A model generated the notes under the pieces. The model was not told the DNA's origin. It did not search any database and worked only from the letters and a program-made list of their open reading frames with translations. Shown here one piece after another: positions 1 to 6,145 of a stretch of DNA of 14,182 nt (positions are counted from its first letter, which is position 1; each line of letters begins with the position of its first letter). Location: NCBI GenBank assembly GCA_003157445.1, contig PMJN01000476.1, forward strand, positions 1-14,182, in the 5' to 3' direction. Position numbers and translations under genes: made by a program. The DNA is from Micrococcales bacterium. GTDB taxonomy: Bacteria > Actinomycetota > Actinomycetes > Actinomycetales > Dermatophilaceae.

Positions 1-894
1 GTGAACCGCCAGAAGCAGTCGGTCAGGAACGCCCAGCTCATCGAGGCGGTCGTCGAGTACTCTGCCGACGCGATCACCAGCAGCACCCTGGACGGTGTCA
101 TCACGAGTTGGAACCCGGCCGCCGAAAGGCTCTACGGATACTCGAGCACGGAGATCATCGGCAAATCTGTGGACCTGCCAACTCCCAAAGATCGCGCCGG
201 CGAGATGGAAGCCATGCTGGCCAAGATCAAAGCCGAAGAGCATGTCGAGAACTTTGAGACCATCCGCGTCAGAAAGGACGGAACCCTGTTCCGAGCCGCG
301 CTCACCATCTCACCGATCCGTGACGTTGATGGCACGATCATCGGCGCATCTTCCATCGCCCGCGACGTGACTGAGGCGAGGCAAGCCTTCGACGCTGAAA
401 GGTCCATGATCGAGTCGAGTCCGGACTTGCTGGTGGCTATCAGCGCCCAGGGCATGATCACCGACCTCAACGAGGCCACCGTCAAGGTCACCGGTGTCCC
501 CCGTGACGAGCTCATCGGGACCGCCTTCTCCGATTACTTCACCGACCCTGACAAGGCGAACAGGATCTACAAGATGGTGTTCGCCAAGGGGATGGCTATG
601 GACTACCCGATGACGATGCGCAGTCGAGACGGAACCCTCACTGAGGTTCTTTACAACGCCTCGGTCCGCCGTGATGTCGGCGGCAAAGTTCTCGGCGTGT
701 TCGCTGCCGCCCGTGATGTGACCAAACAGGTGCACGCCCAAAAAGAAAGTGCCGAGCAAAAGGCTTGGGAGATGGAGCGCCTCGCTGAGCGTGAGCGGAT
801 CCAGCGGTTGACGGTTGCGTGTGAGGTCAAGTTGATTGAGTTGAAGAAAGAGATTGAGAGCCTGGGAAGGCTCGTCCTTTCCAAGCACACTTAG
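1..894 (+). CDS. Tandem PAS-domain protein without a recognisable output domain
   Basis: Predicted cytoplasmic sensory protein of 297 residues, read from the GTG at base 1; an upstream start outside the window cannot be excluded. Two PAS domains are visible. The first spans about residues 11-125, with the typical GVITSWNPAAERLYGYS core and a DGTLFRAALTISPI strand pair. The second spans about 131-243, with ITDLNEATVKVTGVPRDELIG and a SRDGTLTEVLYNASVRR segment. Each ends in an ARDVT motif, the usual end of a PAS/PAC unit. Residues about 245-297 are highly charged and heptad-like, ending in IELKKEIESLGRL, which suggests a dimerising coiled coil. No histidine kinase, GGDEF, EAL, STAS or phosphatase domain follows before the TAG stop. 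PAS domains bind small ligands or cofactors such as haem or flavin; no ligand can be deduced here. It has no co-directional partner downstream, so its signalling partner is unknown. Confidence 0.85.
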   Translation: MNRQKQSVRNAQLIEAVVEYSADAITSSTLDGVITSWNPAAERLYGYSSTEIIGKSVDLPTPKDRAGEMEAMLAKIKAEEHVENFETIRVRKDGTLFRAALTISPIRDVDGTIIGASSIARDVTEARQAFDAERSMIESSPDLLVAISAQGMITDLNEATVKVTGVPRDELIGTAFSDYFTDPDKANRIYKMVFAKGMAMDYPMTMRSRDGTLTEVLYNASVRRDVGGKVLGVFAAARDVTKQVHAQKESAEQKAWEMERLAERERIQRLTVACEVKLIELKKEIESLGRLVLSKHT

Positions 895-1714
895 CCGCAG
901 GCGCTAAGGGAGCGGTTCGAAACTCCTCGAGACCTCCTAAATGTGAAGCGCTGCACATCGGCATCTGCTCAGCGCCCGTGCCTCAGCCCGGTCGGCGTCG
1001 AAACGGGAGCCGGGGCCACAGGCGCCGGCGGGCGCTGGCGGAGGATGCACGAGGCAAGAATGAGCGCGAGGACCCCCACGACGCTGGTGGAGTCGGGCTT
1101 CATGACGAAAGCCGACACGCAGGCGCGGCTGGATGGGAAGAGCGGGGGACCCGCAGGCCTGCGCTGCACCGCCAACCGCTTCGCCGAGTTTGCGCGGCAG
1201 GGTGTGGTCGAGGACTGCAGCCGTGGCGTCCGCCGAGGTTGACGATTGCGGTCGCGACCAGAAACAGCACAGGTGCGCCGACCGCATCGAGAACGAAATG
1301 GTTCCCGTTCGCGATCACCACCAGGAACCTCGCGACCGGGTAGCGGACGCCGCACCCGCCGCAACGGACTTCGCGCGAGGCAGGCCAGCGTGATCCACGA
1401 CCACAGAGCCCAGCCGACATGCGTCGACGGCATCGCGGCGTACTGGTTGGCGCCGAGACAACCGGGTACGGCGGCGCCCAACCCCCAGGTGCCGAAGTAT
1501 CGGCCCGTGTCCACGAAACCTCTGCCAGTCATGCGGCGCGGCTACGCCATTGGGAAGGGCCAGTACCCGAGAACCACGGTGGCGATGTCACCAACCGGTG
1601 TTGAGCAGGTGCGAGAATCACCGGGAGAAACTACGTGTCGCTGCAGAGCGGCCCCGTTTCTTGTGCTCTGCCGCTGTACTCCCGAGCGGTCGCCTCGAGC
1701 CCAGAGTGTCTGGG
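895..1714. other. Gene-poor stretch between the PAS gene and regulator 1
   Basis: No intact gene is recognisable on either strand. The middle holds the PAP2-type remnant described separately. Open frames on the plus strand are rich in Arg, Pro and Ala, as expected for chance frames in GC-rich DNA, and none has a convincing ribosome-binding site. On the minus strand below 1226 a short hydrophobic run (VVGVLALILASCIL, near 1050-1090) could be a further scrap of a membrane protein, but I cannot assign it. Confidence 0.5.
1226..1592 (-). pseudogene. PAP2-family membrane phosphoesterase remnant
   Basis: Pieces of a PAP2-type (phosphatidic acid phosphatase 2 superfamily) integral membrane protein read on the minus strand in two frames. 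A first piece ending near 1545 reads VGDIATVVLGYWPFPMA. An in-frame TAG at 1544-1542 stands where this family normally has the APPR motif. The same frame continues with GRGFVDTGRYFGTW and then NQYAAMPSTHVGWALW, matching the PSxH catalytic motif. Between about 1373 and 1348 the frame changes, and the sequence resumes as GVRYPVARFLVV, then NGNHFVLDAVGA, which is the third phosphatase motif with its His and Asp. The N-terminal membrane segments are missing or unrecognisable. One stop plus one frameshift in otherwise well-kept motifs points to fairly recent decay, or less likely to sequencing errors. I read no coherent coding sequence on the plus strand here. Confidence 0.7.
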
Positions 1715-2611
1715 TCAACGCAGTTCGGTCGCGGGCGTCAGGCCGGTTGGCTCGGGTGTGGCTGCCCAGCTCGCCAGCAGGGTGAGCGCATCGGCGGTTG
1801 AGCTGCTGGGTTCCGCGGTGTATACGAGCATTGTCAGCCCGGTGTCGGCGGTCAGCTGGAGCGTGTCGTACATCAGCTCTAGGCGTCCGACGACGGGGTG
1901 GTTGATGAGCTTGGTCCCGGTGCTGTGCAGGTGGACGTTGTGCGCCGCCCACCGGGTGCGGAAGTCCTCGCTGCGTGTGGACAGCTCTCCGACGAGGGCG
2001 GACAGGGCTTTGTCCTGGGGGTTGCGTCCGGCCTCGGCGCGCAGCACTCCGACGGTGTCGTTCGCGGCGCGCTCCCAGTTAACCCAGAAGTCCTGAGCGC
2101 GCGGGTCGAGGAACGCGAACCGGGCATGGTTGGCGGGGCGGACCGGGTCGCGGTAAAGCTCGGAGTACAGGGCGCGACCGAGCGGGTTCGTGGCAAGGAT
2201 GTCCAGCCGGTCGTTGCGCACCAGGGCAGGGGCGCCGGTCATGGCCTCGAGCATGGCCCGGACGCTGGGCCGGACGCTGGGCCGGACCTGGGGGGTCGCC
2301 GGCCGCCGACGAGCTCGGGCAGGCTTGGTCCCGGCTGCACGTGCCAGGTCGAACAGGTGGGCCCGTTCGGCTTCGTCGAGCTGCAGGGCCCCGGCGAGGG
2401 TCTCGAGCACGCTCTCTGAGGCGCCGCCGAGCTTCCCGCGTTCGAGCCGCGTGTAGTACTCCACAGAGACGCCGGCGAGCATCGCGACCTCTTCGCGGCG
2501 TAGCCCGAGTACGCGCCTGTTGGTGCCGTAGACCGGCAGGCCCGCCTGCTGGGGTGTGATCCTGGCGCGCCGGGAGGCCAGGAAATCACGGATCTCGTCG
2601 CGGTTGTCCAT
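1715..2611 (-). CDS. MmyB-like XRE-family transcriptional regulator (regulator 1)
   Basis: DNA-binding regulator of 298 residues. The N-terminal helix-turn-helix covers about residues 36-59 (GLRREEVAMLAGVSVEYYTR), within an XRE domain of about 1-93. The C-terminal half, about 105-280, has the features of the MmyB-like ligand-binding domain: NxLGRALY, RFAFLDPRAQDFW, NWERAANDTVGVLRAE and the ELSTRSEDFRTRWAAH block. The frame stays open to 2773, but I chose the ATG at 2611 because the protein then begins MDNRDEIRDFL. This aligns residue for residue with the paralogue at 12269-13156 (20 of the first 24 residues identical), and a TACCGT box lies 7 nt upstream. Residues 109-116 contain a duplicated VRPS caused by a 12-bp tandem repeat absent from the paralogue. 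It is divergent from the cupin gene, with a candidate operator between them. Family members usually repress a neighbouring oxidoreductase; that role is inferred here. Confidence 0.9.
   Translation of the reverse strand: MDNRDEIRDFLASRRARITPQQAGLPVYGTNRRVLGLRREEVAMLAGVSVEYYTRLERGKLGGASESVLETLAGALQLDEAERAHLFDLARAAGTKPARARRRPATPQVRPSVRPSVRAMLEAMTGAPALVRNDRLDILATNPLGRALYSELYRDPVRPANHARFAFLDPRAQDFWVNWERAANDTVGVLRAEAGRNPQDKALSALVGELSTRSEDFRTRWAAHNVHLHSTGTKLINHPVVGRLELMYDTLQLTADTGLTMLVYTAEPSSSTADALTLLASWAATPEPTGLTPATELR
2264..2287. repeat. 12-bp tandem duplication inside regulator 1
   Basis: The unit GCTGGGCCGGAC occurs twice head to tail (2264-2275 and 2276-2287), with a partial CCGGAC just before it. 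It encodes the doubled Val-Arg-Pro-Ser of residues 109-116, in the linker between the HTH and ligand-binding domains. The paralogue has a single unit at the same place. Confidence 0.9.
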
Positions 2612-2618
2612 GTCCTCA

Positions 2619-2624
2619 ACGGTA
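2619..2624 (-). promoter_or_regulatory. Probable -10 box of regulator 1 (leaderless transcript)
   Basis: On the minus strand TACCGT fits the actinobacterial TANNNT -10 pattern and ends 7 nt before the ATG at 2611, so transcription would start at or next to the start codon. No Shine-Dalgarno sequence precedes that ATG. The paralogue has TACGCT at almost the same offset. The -35 region would fall near CCTCAC, just inside the operator-like element. Confidence 0.5.
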
Positions 2625-2643
2625 CGTCGACGCCGTCGCGTGA

Positions 2644-2681
2644 GGGAGGTCCTGCCAGTACCTGGATCAGCAGGGTCTTCC
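2644..2681 (+). promoter_or_regulatory. Candidate operator A (regulator 1 / cupin intergenic region)
   Basis: A 38-bp block containing GCCAGTACCTG and, 5 nt later, GCAGGG. Its inner 24 bp (2652-2675) recur exactly on the minus strand at 8295-8318 upstream of the alcohol dehydrogenase. The full block matches the region upstream of regulator 2 (13188-13225) at 30 of 38 positions. The outer arms CCTGC and GCAGG form an imperfect dyad. It starts 33 bp upstream of regulator 1 and ends about 140 bp before the cupin start, and so could control both. Binding by an MmyB-like regulator is inferred. Confidence 0.6.
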
Positions 2682-2820
2682 TCGCGGCCCCAACACGCGG
2701 TTGGGTCGGTATGTCGTCCCTCGGGTCGCCCTGTGTGCGAGCCCGAGGTCGGCGTCGATGTCGCATTCCTCATGGGCCGGCAGTAGCCGGTCTACCAGCA
2801 CCATGGCAAGGAGAACGAAC

Positions 2821-3222
2821 ATGCAGATCCTCCCGCAACAGCCGTCCACCAAGGGTCCGGCCGAGCTGTTTGCCGGTGACGTCTGGTACGACGTCGTCGC
2901 CGCCGGGCAGGAGCCATCGCGCATGCGCGTGAACGTGGTGCGCTTCGCGCCCTGTGCGCGCACCGCGTGGCACTGTCATGCCGTCGGACAGACCCTGCAT
3001 GTCACCGAGGGCGTCGGGCTGGTCCAGTCCCGAGGTGGTGAGGTCGTGCAGATCCGGCCGGGCCAGACCATCTACACCCCAGCTGGAGAGTGGCACTGGC
3101 ACGGCGCCACCCCTGAGCACTTCATGACGCACCTGGCGATGTGGGAGGGCCCCGGAGAGGGCAACGGGCCGGAGTCGCAGTGGGGCGAGCACGTCACCGA
3201 CGCCGAGTACCAGGCCCGCTGA
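2821..3222 (+). CDS. Small cupin, hydroxynitrile-lyase-like (GtHNL type)
   Basis: Single-domain cupin of 133 residues. The ATG at 2821 was chosen because AAGGAG (2808-2813) lies 7 nt upstream; the in-frame ATG at 2803 lacks such a site. The sequence resembles the bacterial cupin hydroxynitrile lyases such as the Granulicella enzyme (from memory): KGPAELFAGDV near the start, RTAWHCHAVGQTL, GEWHWHGATP and a WGEHVTDAEY tail. The manganese ligands of that family correspond to His51, His53, Gln57 and His92, and the active-site histidines to His94 and His104; all are present. Such proteins cleave or form cyanohydrins in vitro, but their native role is often unknown, so the physiological substrate is uncertain. 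A CMD-family gene, a frequent companion of such cupins, lies at 10228-10983. It is divergent from regulator 1, with operator A between them. Confidence 0.85.
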   Translation: MQILPQQPSTKGPAELFAGDVWYDVVAAGQEPSRMRVNVVRFAPCARTAWHCHAVGQTLHVTEGVGLVQSRGGEVVQIRPGQTIYTPAGEWHWHGATPEHFMTHLAMWEGPGEGNGPESQWGEHVTDAEYQAR

Positions 3223-3410
3223 GGCACGGGGCGCAGACACGCGCCACGCGTCCGCGCTCGGACGTGGCAGTCAGGCCGGTTGCGTGCAGAGACTGAGGAA
3301 TAGCGGGAAGTAGTGGTCGGTGCCACGGGCGGCTGCGACGCGTCGAGGTCAATGACCAAGTTCCCGCTACCGATGAACTCGTGCCGCATATGACCGTCCC
3401 CGGGTTCGCC

Positions 3411-3450
3411 GTCATCTTGTCGTGCGGGTGGTCATCTTGTCGTGCGGGTG
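3411..3450. repeat. Perfect 20-bp tandem repeat, two copies
   Basis: GTCATCTTGTCGTGCGGGTG is present at 3411-3430 and again without change at 3431-3450. It lies in non-coding DNA between the cupin and the SDR. A unit of 20 bp, about two helical turns, would put both copies on the same face of the helix. A recent slippage duplication is the simplest explanation. Confidence 0.95.
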
Positions 3451-3792
3451 TGGGCTCGACACTCAGACACTCGCGCACACTTCCCGGACCGGCGCATCGC
3501 TCGGATCCTGCAACACCGAGACAGGTTCGATCTGCATGTCGCTGCCGCCAACATGGCAGGGAGTCCCTCTCATTCCATGTCTGACAGTGATTGACGTGGA
3601 CCCCCTCCTCCCGGCGGCGGGAATGCGTAGCGTGGTCATGGACCTTCGGGGCTGAGATCCATTCTTCTCAGCTCTCGGCGTGTCCACGCCATGCCGGAGC
3701 CGTCCGAGCTACCCGTGAATATCGGGAAGCGGAAGGTGACGGGGTCGCGTCGCAAGGCCTCACCGGTCACCTCAATCGTCCGCAGGTCTGCC

Positions 3793-3841
3793 GAAGGCAG
3801 TGAGCACGCGAACAAACAGAAGGCAGTGTGCACGCGAACAA
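3793..3841. repeat. 23-bp direct repeat (26-bp period) upstream of the SDR
   Basis: The segment GAAGGCAGTG(A/T)GCACGCGAACAA occurs at 3793-3815 and 3819-3841, with one mismatch and a 3-nt spacer. It ends 5 bp before the AGGAG ribosome-binding site of the SDR at 3857. It may be an operator pair, part of the 5' leader, or a neutral duplication. Confidence 0.9.
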
Positions 3842-3856
3842 GCGACAGGAGATGCG

Positions 3857-4690
3857 ATGCCTACGTGGCTGATCACGGGATGCTCGACCGGACTCGGTCG
3901 ACACCTGGCTCAGGCTGTGCTCGAGCGGGGTTGGAACGCGGTCATCACCACGCGCGACGTGCTCAGAGTCCAAGACCTCGCAGATACTTACCCAGGCACC
4001 GCGCTGCCGATCGCGCTGGACGTGAGCGACCGCGCTCAGGTTGCCGAGACGGTGCGGCAGGCCGAGGCTCGCTTCGGTCGTATCGACGTTCTCGTCAACA
4101 ACGCTGGCCATGGGTACCGCGCTGCCGCCGACGAGGGCGAAGAGGGCGATGTCGATGAGCTGTTTGCTACCAACTTCTTCGGCCCGATTGCTATGGTCAA
4201 GGCCGTGCTTCCCGGCATGCGCGCGCGACGCCACGGCACCATCGTGAACATCTCCTCGATCGCTGGCCGTGGCTCCCAGCCCGGATCCGGGTACTACTCG
4301 GCAACAAAGTTCGCGCTCGAGGGTATGTCGGACGCATTGCGCAGAGAGGTCGGTCCGCTTGGCATCAAGGTTCTCGTGGTCGAACCTGGCGCATTCCGAA
4401 CCGACTTCTCCGGCCGTTCCCTCCAGCAGTCCGGGACCGTGATCGCCGACTACAACGACACGGCCGGGCGCCGTCGAAAGGAGAACGAAACGACTCACGG
4501 TCGCCAGCCGGGAGACCCAGCTCGCGGTGCCCAGGCCATCATCGTGGGGGCTGAATCCGACAACCCGCCGTTCCGACTCCTCCTGGGTAGCGACGCGATC
4601 CAGCACGTTCGAGCCGAGCTCGCCGCACAAGTGCAGGAGTTGGAAGCCTGGAAGGCACTGAGTCTCACGACGGACTTTCCGCAGGCATGA
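3857..4690 (+). CDS. Classical short-chain dehydrogenase/reductase (SDR 1)
   Basis: Predicted NAD(P)H-dependent oxidoreductase of 277 residues. The cofactor-binding motif TGCSTGLG is at residues 7-14, NNAG at 81-84, the structural Asn at 106, and the catalytic triad at Ser134, Tyr147 and Lys151 (YSATK). The start at 3857 is supported by AGGAG at 3847-3851, and by the Rossmann strand beginning right after MPTW; frames extending upstream run through a non-coding repeat. Asp55 in the ALDVSD motif and the PGAFRTDF segment are typical of the broad carbonyl/hydroxysteroid-like SDR group, whose substrates cannot be deduced. It shares the TDFP C-terminal end and overall pattern with the SDR at 8471-9313. 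It stands alone on the plus strand; the following gene is decayed. No copy of the GCCAGTACCTG element was found upstream. Confidence 0.92.
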   Translation: MPTWLITGCSTGLGRHLAQAVLERGWNAVITTRDVLRVQDLADTYPGTALPIALDVSDRAQVAETVRQAEARFGRIDVLVNNAGHGYRAAADEGEEGDVDELFATNFFGPIAMVKAVLPGMRARRHGTIVNISSIAGRGSQPGSGYYSATKFALEGMSDALRREVGPLGIKVLVVEPGAFRTDFSGRSLQQSGTVIADYNDTAGRRRKENETTHGRQPGDPARGAQAIIVGAESDNPPFRLLLGSDAIQHVRAELAAQVQELEAWKALSLTTDFPQA

Positions 4691-5013
4691 GATGCGCTGA
4701 GCCTTCGACTCCACGGCCCGTGTGCAATGACGGGCAGTTCCTGCGAGCGAGTTGCCGCTGTACGTGCATCGCGATGGGAAGGCGACGCGCACCGGTCCTG
4801 TGTACGCCCAGGGGCAGACCCTCTGCCAGCACTCAACACCCGACTACCGCGTGCGAGTACTCGCGCTCGTCCGCTAGCCGTTACGACGGTTTATATACCC
4901 GGACCGGTACGCCAGTCACGGGACTAGTCCCGCCGACCGGAGCCCCCACACCCAAGGCCACCACGACACGACTCGTCGGGCTGGGGCAAAGCCCCGTTAG
5001 CACGAGGAGGAAC
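4691..5013. other. Spacer between SDR 1 and the decayed dehydrogenase
   Basis: No gene recognised. The second half looks regulatory. An AT-rich GTTTATATACC at about 4889-4899 is followed by the perfect palindrome at 4919-4932, and a strong ribosome-binding site GAGGAGG at 5004-5010 precedes the ATG at 5014. The first half contains only Arg/Ser/Thr-rich chance frames. Confidence 0.5.
4919..4932. promoter_or_regulatory. Perfect 14-bp palindrome, candidate operator
   Basis: CGGGACTAGTCCCG is identical to its reverse complement. It lies about 20 bp downstream of an AT-rich TATATA stretch that could be a -10 region, and about 80 bp before the ATG of the decayed dehydrogenase. A dyad of this size in that position suits a dimeric repressor of TetR or similar type. 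No such regulator gene is in the window, so this is position-based inference only. Confidence 0.35.
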
Positions 5014-5973
5014 ATGCCGCAGTCGATGATCGCTCTGTTCGGAGGGCTCGGGCCGGATCTGCCGACGTGAGGTGCCGGTTCCAGAGCCCGGTCCAGGTCC
5101 TCGTGCGTGTGCACGCGGTCGCCCTCAACAACGTCGACCCGCAGATGCTCGCGCAGGCCTACGACGTCTCGACGGGCACCGGCACGGAGTATCTGGCGGG
5201 CTATGAGTTCGCCGGCGACGTGGTGTCGGTCGGCTCGGACGTCAGGGGTGTCGAGGTTGGCTGGCGTGTCATGGGCACGACACCGAGGAGCTTCGCGCAG
5301 TACGTGGCGTGTGACCACCGGCACCTGATCCGTCCCATACGGCCTCGGGGACGAACAGGCCTGCGCCCGCCTGACTGAGTACGGCGCGCTGAGGCGTGGC
5401 GGCTTCCTCTACGGCAGCTCTGTGGCCGTTACCGGCGCGACGTCCGGGATCGGTCTGATCGGGATTCAGGTCGCGAAGGCTTTGGGAGCCATGACGGTCA
5501 TCTGCACCACCCGCAGCCAAGACCGGGCACGGCTGCTGCGACACGCTGGGGCCGATGTCGTCATCGTCACCTGGACGCAGCTCGTCTCCCAGGCGCTGCT
5601 CGACGCGACCGGCGGCCGCGGGGTCGACGTGGTGTTCGACCACGTGGGCGGACAGATCCTCGCCAGCTGTCTGCCGGGCATCCGTGACGGAGGTAGCGTC
5701 ATCAACATCGGTCGCCTCGGCCGAGGCCTCATCGACCTGGACGCGTTGTCCTACCGGCACCTGATCCTGCGCGGCGTCTTGTTCGGGCTCGAGCCGCCGG
5801 ATCAGATCGGCGACGTGATCGCTGCGCTTACTGGCGACGTCATCTCGGCGGTGCCTGACGGGCGCACACGCCCGGTCATTGATGCCGTGTTCCCGTTTGA
5901 CCAGGCGAATGATGCGATCGCGCGCGTTCGTGGCGGGAGCCCAGACGGCAAGGTTGTGCTGGCCATGAGCTGA
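5014..5973 (+). pseudogene. Quinone oxidoreductase / zinc-binding dehydrogenase, frameshifted
   Basis: A medium-chain dehydrogenase/reductase gene broken by frame changes. It begins at the ATG at 5014 behind a GAGGAGG site and reads MPQSMIALFGG in frame 1 up to a TGA at 5068. The expected continuation EVPVPEPGPG is in frame 2 from 5069. QVLVRVHAVALNNVDPQML and GYEFAGDVVSVG follow in frame 3 from 5094. Around 5333-5340 the sequence returns to frame 1 as GLGDEQACARLTEYGAL, apparently short of several residues compared with the family. The rest is well kept from about 5422: AVTGATSGIGLIGIQ is the nucleotide-binding motif, then GRGVDVVFDHVGG, and DGKVVLAMS ends the protein at 5973. The intact family uses NADPH to reduce quinones or enones. 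Three independent frame changes make a functional product very unlikely, although the 3' half could be annotated separately as a CDS. Confidence 0.85.
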
Positions 5974-6145
5974 CCGGAGGCGCGCCGGGCACAGCGGCGG
6001 CGTTGCATGCGGCCTGACCAAACCGATGAACGAGTAGCCGCGTGAATTGGCTCCGCTGCGCGGCGGACCGAGGGCCGAACGTCTTCGTGCCCGGGTGCTC
6101 CGGTGCGCGTTGTCTGGCCGAGCAGACGCGGCGCGCCGGAGCGAG

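Larger units (their letters stand above)
3223..3856. other. Long intergenic region with short tandem repeats
   Basis: About 630 bp without a gene I can identify. It contains a perfect 20-bp tandem repeat (3411-3450) and a 26-bp-period repeat just before the SDR start (3793-3841). Short frames exist, for example a minus-strand frame at 3636-3833 reading DLRTIEVTGEALRRDP and RFPIFTGSSDGSGMAW, and a plus-strand run near 3470-3590 reading RRIARILQHRDRFDLHV. Both look somewhat protein-like, but have no clear start signal and match no family I know. They may be gene fragments. Confidence 0.4.

Noticed and set aside
890..908. Possible terminator: inverted repeat CTTAGC/GCTAAG over the stop codon of the PAS gene
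   Set aside because: Only a 6-bp stem with a 7-nt loop and no U tract; too weak to call.
3590..3635. Promoter built on TTGACG (about 3590) and TAGCGT (about 3627)
   Set aside because: Spacing of about 31 nt is far too long for a sigma-70-type promoter, and no start codon with a ribosome-binding site follows.
3767..4792. 341-codon minus-strand frame opposite SDR 1
   Set aside because: Mirror frame of a clear SDR with intact motifs; no family resemblance of its own.
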